This document shows, piece after piece, positions 5,843 through 12,785 of a stretch of 13,960 nt of DNA. This DNA is from an uncultured Ideonella sp. (lineage in GTDB: Bacteria > Pseudomonadota > Gammaproteobacteria > Burkholderiales > Burkholderiaceae). Position 1 is the first letter of the stretch. Every line of letters starts with the position of its first letter. A program made the translations under genes and the position numbers. The stretch covers positions 1 through 13,960 of the forward strand of contig CAMLGG010000138.1 of assembly GCA_946479475.1 (NCBI GenBank), read 5' to 3'. Under the pieces are notes generated by a model that saw only the letters and a program-made list of their open reading frames with translations, was not told the DNA's origin and ran no database searches.

Positions 5843-6601
5843 ATGAATGCATCCCCCTCGACCGCCGCCGGCGCGATCGGCCCGGGTGGCAGTCCACGGC
5901 CCGTTCGGCTGGTGGTCGATGCGCCGACGCGCATGTTCCACTGGCTGTTCGCCACCACGTTCCTCGGAGCGTGGCTCACGGCGGAGAGCGAGCACTGGCG
6001 CCTGATGCACGTGACGCTCGGCTACGCGTTCGCCGGCTTGCTGGGATTTCGAGTGCTGTACGGCCTGTTCGGGCCGCGGCAATCCGGGCTGGGACTGCTC
6101 CGGCGCCGCGTCTCCGGCCTGCCCGCCTGGCTGCGCTCGGCCTGGAAGAGCCAGTCCGTCTCGGCGGTGAACTGGCGCCAGGGGCAGAACCTGCTCGTGG
6201 CGCTGGCCATCGTCGCGATGCTCGTGCTGGTGACGCCGCTCGCGCTCAGCGGCTACGGCACCTACAACGACTGGGGCGGGGACTGGCTGGAGGAGGTGCA
6301 CGAGTTCTTCGGCAACGCCTTCCTCGCGGTCGTGCTGGTTCACCTCGGCTTCATCGCCGGCTTGAGCGCCCTGCGCCGCCAGAACCAGGCCCTGCCGATG
6401 CTGACCGGCCGCGTGCCCGGCAACGGGCCGAGTCCCGTGCGGCACAACCGCGCGTGGCTGGCGGGCGTGCTCCTGCTGGGCGTCCTGGCGTTCTTCGCCT
6501 GGCAGTGGGGCGACGGCAGCGGCGGCGAGACCCCGGGCCGCGAAGCCCGGCAGGTGGTGAAGCAAGTCACGCCCCCGGCGCGACATCCCCTGCTGAGCTA
6601 G
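5843..6601 (+). CDS. Cytochrome b561/b6-type membrane protein (DHC-SHP partner)
   Basis: A 252-residue inner-membrane protein of the cytochrome b561 / Ni-Fe-hydrogenase-b-subunit-like family. Membrane segments lie at about 30-47, 54-74, 115-135, 155-175 and 207-223. Candidate heme-b ligands in membrane segments are H33 (RMFHW), H56 (LMHVTLGY), H153 (EVHEFFG) and H167 (VLVHLGF), enough for two hemes. Its expected role is to take electrons from quinol and hand them to the periplasmic DHC, which serves SHP. A strong ribosome-binding site (CAGGAGG, 5831-5837) precedes the ATG at 5843. It is the last gene of the cytochrome operon. The C-terminal tail after the last membrane segment is short and polar. 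Confidence in the family is high; the direction of electron flow is inferred from the known SHP-DHC-b arrangement. Confidence 0.92.
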   Translation: MNASPSTAAGAIGPGGSPRPVRLVVDAPTRMFHWLFATTFLGAWLTAESEHWRLMHVTLGYAFAGLLGFRVLYGLFGPRQSGLGLLRRRVSGLPAWLRSAWKSQSVSAVNWRQGQNLLVALAIVAMLVLVTPLALSGYGTYNDWGGDWLEEVHEFFGNAFLAVVLVHLGFIAGLSALRRQNQALPMLTGRVPGNGPSPVRHNRAWLAGVLLLGVLAFFAWQWGDGSGGETPGREARQVVKQVTPPARHPLLS

Positions 6602-6629
6602 GGGGCGGCAAGGCATGCGCGCAGGCTGC

Positions 6630-6642
6630 ATGTCGACATACT
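6630..6642 (+). promoter_or_regulatory. Perfect 10-bp palindrome overlapping a -10-like hexamer
   Basis: ATGTCGACAT (6630-6639) is a perfect palindrome, and CATACT (6637-6642) overlaps its right end as a possible -10 for the DUF1566 gene that starts 32 bp downstream. No convincing -35 is visible. It may be an operator or may be chance. Confidence 0.3.
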
Positions 6643-6673
6643 GGCGGCCTTCCCGAGCCCCTGGAGTCCGCGC

Positions 6674-7807
6674 ATGCCGCCACCCGATCGCCGCCTGCCC
6701 TTGCCGATGCTGGCCGTCCTGCCTGCCTTGGCCCTGGCCGCCGGCTGCGCCCATGCCGGCAGCGCGCCGCGCCTGAACGACACCGGCATGACCCAGTGCG
6801 TGACCTACGACGAAGGGCGCGGCTTCGTCTTCACGCCCGAATGCAGCGGCACCGGCCACGATGGCGAGTTCGGCCGCGATGCCGCCGCGCCGCAAGAGGG
6901 CAACGGCCACGCCGGCTTCAAGTTCGAGAAGATCGGCGCCGCAGGCGAGGTCCTGGCGCGCGACGCGACCGCCTGGTCCTGCGTGCGCGACAAGGTCACC
7001 GGCGCGATGTGGGAGGTCAAGACCAGCGATGGCGGCCCGCGCGACGGCCGGGCGCGCTACAGGAACCGCGGCAACGGGCAGGCAGGCGATGCGAGCTTCT
7101 ACGTTGAGTCGGTGAATGCCGCCTCGCTGTGCGGCGCCAGCGACTGGCGGCTGCCGACCCGCCGCGAGATGGAGAGCCTGCTCGATTTCAGCGTCCCCGA
7201 GGGCAGCCCCATGCTCGACGGCACCTGGTTCCCGAACAGCGCCGGAGGCCTGCATTGGACGGCCACCAGCGCCAAGGTCAACGGCGGCAGCTCGGCCTAT
7301 CGCTGGGCGGTCAATTTCGGCAATGGCCAGTCCATCTGGTACGGCGGCCAGTACGGCGAGTTCGCCGTTCGCCTGGTGCGGGGCGGAAATCCGCTGCCCG
7401 TTCATCGCTGGGTGCCTGAAGGGGGCGAACTGCGCGACAAGTCGACCGGACTGGTCTGGCGGCGTTGCGCCGAGGGCCAGGCCTGGAACGGCAGCGCCTG
7501 CCAGGGCACGCCGACGACCTTCCTCACGGTCGGCGACGCGATCGACCACGCCAGGACGCAGGCGCTGGCCAGCGGCAAGCCCTGGCGCGCGCCGAACGTG
7601 AAGGAGCTGTCCAGCCTGGCCGACACCGACCTGCACTACCCCGCCGTCGACCCGGGCGCCTTTCCCGGCTTCCCCTCCGGCGTCTTCCACACCGGCACGC
7701 ACTGGCTGCAGAACCCCGTCTACAGCTGGCGCCTCTCCTTCGGCGAGGGCCAGGTGGGGGTGGATTTCTGGGGCGGCCAGCTGCTGCTCGTGCGCGACGG
7801 CGATTGA
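6674..7807 (+). CDS. Exported (possible lipoprotein) tandem DUF1566/Lcl-C-domain protein
   Basis: A 377-residue protein. The N-terminus is a signal sequence ending LALAAGC-AHAG: C25 fits a relaxed lipobox, but AHA-G would also suit signal peptidase I, so anchoring is uncertain. Two related domains follow, about 104-237 and 253-375. Each has the DUF1566 pattern: an opening RDK-TG-hW (VRDKVTGAMWEV; LRDKSTGLVWRR), a central W-R-[LA]-P-[TN] segment (SDWRLPTRREMESLLD; KPWRAPNVKELSSLAD), a W-containing strand and a closing F-x-[VL]-x-LVR. DUF1566/Lcl-C domains are found in secreted or surface proteins, some of them adhesin-like or linked to C-type-lectin folds; the function here is unknown. GGAG at 6663-6666 lies 7 nt before ATG 6674. 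It is 72 bp after the cytochrome b gene and has a possible promoter of its own, so I do not place it in that operon with confidence. Confidence 0.85.
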   Translation: MPPPDRRLPLPMLAVLPALALAAGCAHAGSAPRLNDTGMTQCVTYDEGRGFVFTPECSGTGHDGEFGRDAAAPQEGNGHAGFKFEKIGAAGEVLARDATAWSCVRDKVTGAMWEVKTSDGGPRDGRARYRNRGNGQAGDASFYVESVNAASLCGASDWRLPTRREMESLLDFSVPEGSPMLDGTWFPNSAGGLHWTATSAKVNGGSSAYRWAVNFGNGQSIWYGGQYGEFAVRLVRGGNPLPVHRWVPEGGELRDKSTGLVWRRCAEGQAWNGSACQGTPTTFLTVGDAIDHARTQALASGKPWRAPNVKELSSLADTDLHYPAVDPGAFPGFPSGVFHTGTHWLQNPVYSWRLSFGEGQVGVDFWGGQLLLVRDGD

Positions 7808-7814
7808 GGCGACC

Positions 7815-7838
7815 GGGGCGCGGGCCCGAGCCCGCCCC
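7815..7838. terminator. GC-rich hairpin between convergent genes
   Basis: GGGG (7815-7818) and CGGGC (7821-7825) pair with GCCCG (7830-7834) and CCCC (7835-7838), with a CG bulge and a CCGA loop. It fills the 30-bp space between the convergent DUF1566 and SGNH genes. There is no U-tract, so intrinsic termination would be weak; it may serve as a bidirectional transcript end. Confidence 0.4.
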
Positions 7839-8557
7839 TACCGCCGATGGGCCGCGAGCGCGGCCGCCAGCTCCTGCAGGACCAGGCGGCCGTAGTCGCC
7901 GTCCATGTGCATGAAATCCTCCTTCGCGAAACGGGCCGCGGTGAAGCAGCCGCCCACGATGGTCTGCGCCGGCTGCGGCAGGAGGCGGCAGCCCATGCCC
8001 GCAAACGATTCGCGAACGCCCTCCTGGTAGTTCGCAAAGCTGAAGGCGGCGGCGCCGTAGGGCCGGCCCAGCCGAGGCATGTTCTCGGCGAACAGCGGCT
8101 TGTGGGTGGCGTACACCGGCGCTCTGGTGCCCTTGCGCAACAGGCCCGCCAGCGTGGCGATGGGCGACTGGTCGTAGCGCTGCTTCACGTCCAGCCGGAT
8201 GTCCGCCTCGTAGGCGCGCATCAGGGCGGCGCTGTAGTGGTGGCCTTCCAGCGTCGCGGCGCAGCCGTAGACGAGCCGCGGCTCGGGCCCGAAGGAGTGG
8301 ATCAGGAAGGCGTCGTAGCACTGCAGCTCGATGTGCTCGACGCCGGCCGTCTGCAGGAAGCTGCGGCGCAGCTCGGGGCTGTCGGGCTCGATCGCCCCGC
8401 CGTCGAGCCGCAGGCCCTCGAGACCGCCCTGGCCGTTGGGCCGCGCGAAGACGGTGAGCGATTCGATGCCTGGGATCGCCCCGCCAGCCGCCTTCCATCC
8501 GAGCTGCAGCGACGCCGCGTGCGAGTTGCCGAGCACCGCGACCTTCCAGCCGCTCAT
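7838..8557 (-). CDS. SGNH-fold (GDSL-like) putative esterase/acylhydrolase
   Basis: A 239-residue protein when started at the ATG at 8555-8557; a longer frame to 8596 exists, but GGAG (8568-8565 on the minus strand) is 7 nt before 8557 and the ATGA overlap with the upstream gene supports it. The N-terminus WKVAVLGNSHAAS places a nucleophile-like S12 after a beta-strand, as in SGNH block I. Near the C-terminus EDFMHMDGDYG contains D214-x-x-H217, the block V Asp-His pair. The middle has TLAGLLRKG and THKPLF. There is no signal peptide. The motif order suggests a cytoplasmic SGNH-type hydrolase or transferase; substrate unknown. It is coupled to the GSCFA-domain gene upstream, and pairing of the two suggests they act on the same modified sugar, polysaccharide or polypeptide, which is inference. 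Confidence 0.75.
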   Translation of the reverse strand: MSGWKVAVLGNSHAASLQLGWKAAGGAIPGIESLTVFARPNGQGGLEGLRLDGGAIEPDSPELRRSFLQTAGVEHIELQCYDAFLIHSFGPEPRLVYGCAATLEGHHYSAALMRAYEADIRLDVKQRYDQSPIATLAGLLRKGTRAPVYATHKPLFAENMPRLGRPYGAAAFSFANYQEGVRESFAGMGCRLLPQPAQTIVGGCFTAARFAKEDFMHMDGDYGRLVLQELAAALAAHRR

Positions 8558-9606
8558 TTCGATTCTCCGAAGGCGGCCAGCATCTCCTCGTCGCACACCG
8601 CGTTGTCGGCCTGCGGCGAGGCGATGCCTTCATCGGCCGGCGGCTCGCCCGGCGGCACGTGTTCGCTGAAGAACTGCCGCATCACGTGCTCCACGCCGGC
8701 AGGCTCCACGCCGCGCATGTCGGCCGCGTAGAACTGCCCCTTCATCACGTGCGACGAGATGATCTCGAAGGACGGGAAGTAGTCCACGTGCTCGTCCCGC
8801 TGCGCGAGGAAGCCGGCGACGGCCCGCAGCACCGATTTGGAGTACGTGGTGGCGACCACCACCTGGTCCTGCGTCGCGGTGGCCATCAGGGGCACCGGGC
8901 TGACGGTGAGGAGGAACCTCATGCCCGGGTTGATCTCCCGCGCGCGGGCCATGAAGCCCTCGAGGTCGGCGAGCACCTCGGGATAGCCGAAGTTGACGAA
9001 CGCGTAGCGCTCGGGATCGAACGTTCCGCCGTGGATGCCCGGGCAGACGGGGAAGACGCTGCCGTCCTCGGGCGAAACCCAGGCCTCGGTCAGACCAAGG
9101 GTGAAGACGAACACGTCGGCCTGCCGGACCAGGCGCAGCACCGACGCCAGGTGGCTCTTGCGGCAGGCCTGCACCTCCTCGGGGCTGGCCATCGGGACCG
9201 GCTCGATCGTCGGGCGGAAAGGGTCGACGAAGCCGCCTTCCCATTCCCAGGCGACCTCCGCCGGGACGAACTCCCCCGTGGCCTGCTGCAGCAACTGCAG
9301 CAGCTGGCGCGTCGTGTACACGTTGCCGTAGCGAGCGGAATAGATGCCGAAGCCCCATTCGGCCGCGCGTTGCGTCGAGAACATGCGCGGCACGGGCTCG
9401 ACGTCGACGAAGCGGAAGCCACTGCTGCGCAGGCGGGCGCCGATGTGCTGCGCGAAGCAACTGCCGGCCGTCGCCACCCGCGCCTCGGCAATGTCCCACT
9501 TCTTGCGGTACCAGTCGGAGATGCCGGTGCCCGGCCGGCCGCCGGCCACCTGCTTCCAGAAGGCCTTGGCCGGTTGCTGCCGGTAGGGATGTTCGTGTGC
9601 TGCCAT
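8554..9606 (-). CDS. GSCFA-domain protein
   Basis: A 350-residue protein. The name-giving motif G-S-C-F-A is at 48-52 (ATAGSCFAQHIGARL), followed by the expected VFTLGLTEAW segment (about 167-176), FLLTVSPVPL and a conserved C-terminal part with YFPSFEIISSH and MRQFF. GSCFA proteins are related to SGNH hydrolases and occur near glycan or surface-polymer genes; the reaction is not established. The frame is open much further upstream (to 9879), but those residues have no family character; ATG 9604-9606 begins MAAHEHPYRQQ, just ahead of the domain. The ribosome-binding site is weak. The stop overlaps the start of the SGNH gene by four bases (ATGA). The domain is essentially full length, with no signal peptide. 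Confidence 0.85.
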   Translation of the reverse strand: MAAHEHPYRQQPAKAFWKQVAGGRPGTGISDWYRKKWDIAEARVATAGSCFAQHIGARLRSSGFRFVDVEPVPRMFSTQRAAEWGFGIYSARYGNVYTTRQLLQLLQQATGEFVPAEVAWEWEGGFVDPFRPTIEPVPMASPEEVQACRKSHLASVLRLVRQADVFVFTLGLTEAWVSPEDGSVFPVCPGIHGGTFDPERYAFVNFGYPEVLADLEGFMARAREINPGMRFLLTVSPVPLMATATQDQVVVATTYSKSVLRAVAGFLAQRDEHVDYFPSFEIISSHVMKGQFYAADMRGVEPAGVEHVMRQFFSEHVPPGEPPADEGIASPQADNAVCDEEMLAAFGESK

Positions 9607-9754
9607 TGCCGAGTACCGCGCCGCCAGGGCCGCCCGATGGCCGGCCTGTCGATGCCTGTTGCCGGGTTTGCCGACCCATGATAGGCCACGGCCGCGAAGC
9701 CGCTCCGCCCCGAATGCGGCGCATCTAGGGAAAACCCAGCGCCCTCGCTCGCCA

Positions 9755-9773
9755 CGGCGGGACTTTCCCGCCG
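9755..9773. repeat. Perfect inverted repeat upstream of the small exported-protein gene
   Basis: CGGCGGGA (9755-9762) and TCCCGCCG (9766-9773) are perfectly complementary with a CTT loop, an 8-bp stem. It lies in the 217-bp divergent space between the GSCFA gene and the gene at 9824, directly upstream of a -10-like CATACT. It could be an operator or an RNA hairpin ending transcription from outside. The rest of this intergenic stretch shows nothing else recognisable. Confidence 0.5.
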
Positions 9774-9784
9774 ACGAGTGACGG

Positions 9785-9790
9785 CATACT
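9785..9790 (+). promoter_or_regulatory. Possible -10 element for the gene at 9824
   Basis: CATACT stands 33 bp before the chosen start. The -35 region (ACTTTC at 9762-9767) is poor and lies in the inverted repeat 9755-9773, so the promoter is weak or regulated. This is a suggestion only. Confidence 0.3.
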
Positions 9791-9823
9791 CTCGCCGCCC
9801 ATTCCCGTGCCATGAAGGAACCC

Positions 9824-10258
9824 ATGAAGCTCCGATTCGCCCGTCTCGCCGCGGCCCCGCTGATCGCGCTGGCCGCCACCGCCCATGCCGCCGACCCGGT
9901 CTACACCACGCTGGACCACTCCACGGACAGCCTGATCGACAAGGCGGCGGCAAAGGCCGTGTGGGACGAGCAGCTGAGCGGCAAGGTGCCGAGGCTCAAC
10001 CGGCTTTACCCGGTGCGCCGCTGGGGCTTCCTCAGCCAGGTCGAGGGCGGCTTCACCGCGGGCAAGACCTGCGTCGTCACGGCCCGCGCCATGATGCTGC
10101 CGCTGACCGCCACCGGCCGCTCGCTGGTCTTCAAGCCTGCCAAGACCGCCACCGCCTTCGATGCCCTGCCCAACGCCACGCGCGAGCAGTGCAACGACCT
10201 CGCCAAGGCCAAGCTGAAGGAAGCCGTGCAGGGCGTGCTTTCCAGCCTGCTGCAATGA
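9824..10258 (+). CDS. Small exported protein of unknown function
   Basis: A 144-residue precursor from the ATG at 9824, which follows AAGGAA (9815-9820); an in-frame ATG at 9812 would add four residues and has no ribosome-binding site. A clear signal peptide (MKLRFARLAAAPLIALAATAHA) predicts cleavage after residue 22 and a periplasmic or outer-surface location. The mature part has two cysteines (C83 in AGKTCVVTARAM, C123 in TREQCNDLAKAK) that could form a disulfide, and ends in a helical segment KLKEAVQGVLSSLL. I do not recognise a family. Codon use matches neighbours and the signal peptide is convincing, so the gene is very likely real. It converges on the DUF3667 gene with only four bases between stops. 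Confidence 0.78.
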   Translation: MKLRFARLAAAPLIALAATAHAADPVYTTLDHSTDSLIDKAAAKAVWDEQLSGKVPRLNRLYPVRRWGFLSQVEGGFTAGKTCVVTARAMMLPLTATGRSLVFKPAKTATAFDALPNATREQCNDLAKAKLKEAVQGVLSSLLQ

Positions 10259-10262
10259 GCCT

Positions 10263-11195
10263 CTAGGTCAGGAACGCCCAGATCGCGACCACGGCCATGG
10301 CCGTGACCATCGCGACGAAGTAGAGAAAGCCCAGGGTCATCACGCGCAGCGTGGTGGCCCACCAGCGGCCGCCGTAGACCTTCTGCAGGGCGATGACCGA
10401 GTAGACCGGCATCGCCAGGATCGCCAGGTCGTGCACCCACTCGACCGCGGCCAGCTGCAAGATCACCATCGCGAAGATGAAGGCGTGCAGGTGCAGCGCG
10501 AAGACGAGGTGCTCGGACCAGCGCAGGCGCCGCTTCCAGTAGACGAGCTTCAGCAGCAAGGCATACAGCGGCAGCAGGGCGAACATCGCGCTGCCCCAAT
10601 GCCTGACGAAGCGCTCGGGCACCTGGCGCATCTCGCGCTCCATGCCCTTGGCGTCGAGGGTGAAGCGCTCCCGCCCGCGCTCGCACCAGGACTCGGGCAG
10701 GCCCTTGCAGACGAACTGCCCGTTCTGCACCCGGGCCACGATGCTGCCGAGATCCATCACCGTGAAATCGTCCTTGGCGCCGCCATCGAGCTGGAACAGC
10801 GGCTTGTCCGGCGGCGGCTGCATGGCGCCTGACCATTGCAGCGCCAGCAGCGCCACCACGCTGATCGTCAGGTACAGCCGCAGCGGCAGCACGTAACGGC
10901 GCTTGCGGCCGGCAAAGTATTCCTGGGTCAGGCGGCCGGGGCGGAACAGCAGCAGCAGCAAGGTCCGCCAGAGGGCGCCTTCCATCGCGATGTAGCTGCC
11001 GCCGAACTGCTGGAGGAATTCGCCGACGGTGGGCGGCTTGAGGTGCGTCTCCTGCCCGCAGTGGCCGCAGTAGTTGGGCCGCGGCGAGGCCAGCGGTGCA
11101 CCGCAGTTTCGGCAGGCCTCCGCCGGCGGCGGCAGCTCCACCACGGCAGCGGCGGTGCTGGCCTCGGGAGTGGGGACGACGGTGACGGCGCTCAC
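10263..11195 (-). CDS. DUF3667-type membrane protein with N-terminal zinc ribbon
   Basis: A 310-residue protein starting with GTG (11193-11195). After an Ala/Pro-rich lead it has a zinc-ribbon-like four-cysteine motif: C28-x-x-C31 (CRNCGAPL) and C43-x-x-C46 (YCGHCGQ), then an LLLLFRPGRLTQEYFAGRKRRYVLPLRLYLT segment characteristic of DUF3667 proteins, and membrane segments at about 102-122, 205-222, 235-253, 258-276 and 286-308. A central soluble section (about 124-200) contains two more cysteines. Function is unknown; the family is annotated only by domain. It is transcribed away from flhB and has no same-strand partner here. The GTG start is uncertain by a few codons, but the zinc ribbon must be included. 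Confidence 0.87.
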   Translation of the reverse strand: MSAVTVVPTPEASTAAAVVELPPPAEACRNCGAPLASPRPNYCGHCGQETHLKPPTVGEFLQQFGGSYIAMEGALWRTLLLLLFRPGRLTQEYFAGRKRRYVLPLRLYLTISVVALLALQWSGAMQPPPDKPLFQLDGGAKDDFTVMDLGSIVARVQNGQFVCKGLPESWCERGRERFTLDAKGMEREMRQVPERFVRHWGSAMFALLPLYALLLKLVYWKRRLRWSEHLVFALHLHAFIFAMVILQLAAVEWVHDLAILAMPVYSVIALQKVYGGRWWATTLRVMTLGFLYFVAMVTAMAVVAIWAFLT

Positions 11196-11255
11196 GGCTG
11201 CGGATTATTGCGGCGCGCAGGCGTAAATGGCCGGCATTGCCCCGGCTTTTCCCGC

Positions 11256-11283
11256 TCAAGTCCGCCGGCCGGCCCGGCAACAT
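11256..11283 (+). promoter_or_regulatory. Putative flagellar (sigma-28-like) promoter of flhB
   Basis: TCAAGTCC (11256-11263), 12 bp, GGCAACAT (11276-11283). The first block is close to the sigma-28 -35 consensus (TAAAGTTT); the second matches the -10 consensus poorly. The whole block, with its upstream CTTTTC and GCTCAAGT context, is repeated before flhA (13370-13397) with the same spacing, which is the main reason to believe it is functional. The resulting flhB leader would be very short. Confidence 0.5.
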
Positions 11284-11293
11284 GCCGGTCGAG

Positions 11294-12448
11294 ATGGCCG
11301 ATTCCGCCCAGGACCGCAACCTACCCGCCTCGGAGCGGAAAAAAGCCCGTGCCCGCGAGGACGGGCAGATACCGCGTTCCCGGGACCTGGCCCACTTCGC
11401 CGCGCTGGCCACGGGCGGCGCGCTGCTGATGGCCGCGGCCCGGCCGGTTTCGGGCTGGATGCAGAACCTGCTCGCCGCCGGCCTGCGCTTCGATCACCAG
11501 ACCATCGCCGATCCCTCGATGATGGGCCAGCAGTTCTGGACCCTGGGCCTGCAGGCCCTGCTGGTCATCGTCCCCATGGGCCTCGTGATGGGCGGCATCG
11601 CCGTCCTGGCGGCGGTGCTGGGCGGCGGCTGGAGCATGAGCTTCAAGGCGCTGAAGCCGAATTTCGGGCGCTTCAATCCCATCTCCGGCATCGGGCGGCT
11701 GTTCGCGAAGCAGCACCTCGTCGACCTGGCCAAGATGGTCGTGCTGGCCCTGATCATCGGCGCCGTCGGCGCGGCCTACCTCAAGTCCCAATGGCAGGGC
11801 CTGACCCAGCTGCTGGCCATGCCGCTGCCCGAGGGCATTTCCACGCTGTCCAGCACCATCGCCAGCGGCTTCGGCCTGATGCTGCTGGTGGTCGGCGGCT
11901 GGGCCTTGATCGACGTCCCCCTGCAGCGCCACCTCTGGCTCGAGCGCCTGAAGATGACGCGCGAGGAGATGAAGCAGGAGCACAAGGACGCCGAGGGCAA
12001 CGTCGAGGTCAAGGGCAAGATCAAGGCTCGCATGCGCGAGATGGGCCGCAAGCGGATGCTCGCCGCCGTGCCGCAGGCCGACCTGGTGGTCATGAACCCG
12101 ACCCACTACGCCGTCGCGCTGAAGTACGACGAGGCGAAGATGGGCGCGCCGCGGGTGGTCGCCAAGGGCACGGACCTGCTGGCGATCAAGATCCGCGACC
12201 TGGCGCGCGAATCCAAGGTGCCGGTGCTGCAGGCTCCGCCGTTGGCGCGCGCCCTGTACGCCCACTGTGAGGTGGACGCCGAAGTCCCGGCCAGCCTGTT
12301 CGCCGCGGTGGCGCAAGTGCTGGCCTGGGTGTACGCCCTGCGCCGCACGCCAAACGCCCGGATCGTCGAGCCGGAGGTCACGGTGCCGGACGAGCTCGAT
12401 CCGCACTCCTCCGCCTTCCAGGGCAAGGGCCGCCGGCCGCCCGCATAG
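11294..12448 (+). CDS. flhB: Flagellar type III export apparatus protein FlhB
   Basis: A 384-residue inner-membrane protein of the flagellar export gate, which switches the substrate specificity of secretion from rod/hook to filament proteins. The start ATG at 11294 begins MADSAQDRNLPASERKKARA, the typical short charged N-terminus with KKARAREDGQIPRSRDL; the frame is open further upstream (to 11237), but this part overlaps the promoter-like block. Four membrane segments lie at about 37-50, 85-110, 143-163 and 188-208. The cytoplasmic domain contains the autocleavage motif N268-P-T-H-Y272 (VVMNPTHYAVALKY), with cleavage expected between N268 and P269. Length is normal. flhA, its usual immediate neighbour, lies 983 bp downstream. 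Confidence 0.96.
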   Translation: MADSAQDRNLPASERKKARAREDGQIPRSRDLAHFAALATGGALLMAAARPVSGWMQNLLAAGLRFDHQTIADPSMMGQQFWTLGLQALLVIVPMGLVMGGIAVLAAVLGGGWSMSFKALKPNFGRFNPISGIGRLFAKQHLVDLAKMVVLALIIGAVGAAYLKSQWQGLTQLLAMPLPEGISTLSSTIASGFGLMLLVVGGWALIDVPLQRHLWLERLKMTREEMKQEHKDAEGNVEVKGKIKARMREMGRKRMLAAVPQADLVVMNPTHYAVALKYDEAKMGAPRVVAKGTDLLAIKIRDLARESKVPVLQAPPLARALYAHCEVDAEVPASLFAAVAQVLAWVYALRRTPNARIVEPEVTVPDELDPHSSAFQGKGRRPPA

Positions 12449-12484
12449 GTCGGCTTTCCGGCCGGCACTCGCTTGGACGATGAC

Positions 12485-12493
12485 TGTTAGACT
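12485..12493 (+). promoter_or_regulatory. Extended -10 promoter candidate for the antitoxin-like gene
   Basis: TGTTAGACT is a TGn extended -10 (TG at 12485-12486, TAGACT 12488-12493). It predicts transcription from about 12500, downstream of an alternative in-frame ATG at 12480, and so favours the ATG at 12522 as the start. The -35 region is weak. Confidence 0.4.
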
Positions 12494-12521
12494 TCCCTCG
12501 ACCTCCGCCGGCGACCTTCAG

Positions 12522-12785
12522 ATGCCACGACGCAGCCCCAAACTCACCGAAGCAGCGATGCGGGCCGCCGAGCGCCGCATTCCCGAGCTCGCGGCCAAGT
12601 CGGGCCATGCCGCCTACAGGCAAGCCCTGGCCAAGACCGGGGCGGTGGTGGTCAAGACGAGCAAAGGCATCCTCGTCGAGCGCAAGGCCGACGGCACCTC
12701 GACGGTGATCAAGGCGTTGCCGCCAGGCAAGCGCGTCAAGGTCGGGCTCGTCCTCAAGCGTGCCAAGCAAGAAGTCCCGGCCTGA
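12522..12785 (+). CDS. Small basic protein, candidate antitoxin of a zeta-type pair
   Basis: An 87-residue protein from the ATG at 12522 (MPRRSPKLTEAAMRAAERR); an ATG at 12480 would add 14 residues but lies before the predicted transcription start. It is lysine/arginine/alanine-rich, with an N-terminal helical part and a C-terminal beta-like part (AVVVKTSKGILVERKADG, TVIKALPPGKRVKVGLVLKR). It overlaps the start of the zeta-toxin-like frame by 26 bases, the layout of antitoxin-toxin operons, and proteins of this look often precede zeta-like ATPases. I do not recognise a specific antitoxin family, so the role is inferred from position. It appears intact although its putative partner is broken. 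It stands in the flhB-flhA gap and is unrelated to flagella. Confidence 0.55.
   Translation: MPRRSPKLTEAAMRAAERRIPELAAKSGHAAYRQALAKTGAVVVKTSKGILVERKADGTSTVIKALPPGKRVKVGLVLKRAKQEVPA

Noticed and set aside
5336..7702. A 788-codon open frame on the minus strand across the DHC, cytochrome b and DUF1566 genes
   Set aside because: It is antisense to three genes with clear family motifs; its composition (Ala/Gly/Arg-rich, no domains) is that of a GC-rich shadow frame.
8659..9681. A 340-codon plus-strand frame opposite the GSCFA gene
   Set aside because: The GSCFA frame has the diagnostic motifs; this one shows none and is typical shadow composition.
9607..9879. A 91-residue N-terminal extension of the GSCFA protein
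   Set aside because: The extension is Arg/Ala/Gly-rich without family similarity and crosses the divergent promoter region; the ATG at 9606 suits the domain boundary.
11321..12406. A 361-codon minus-strand frame opposite flhB
   Set aside because: flhB is unmistakable (NPTHY motif); the antisense frame has no recognisable content.
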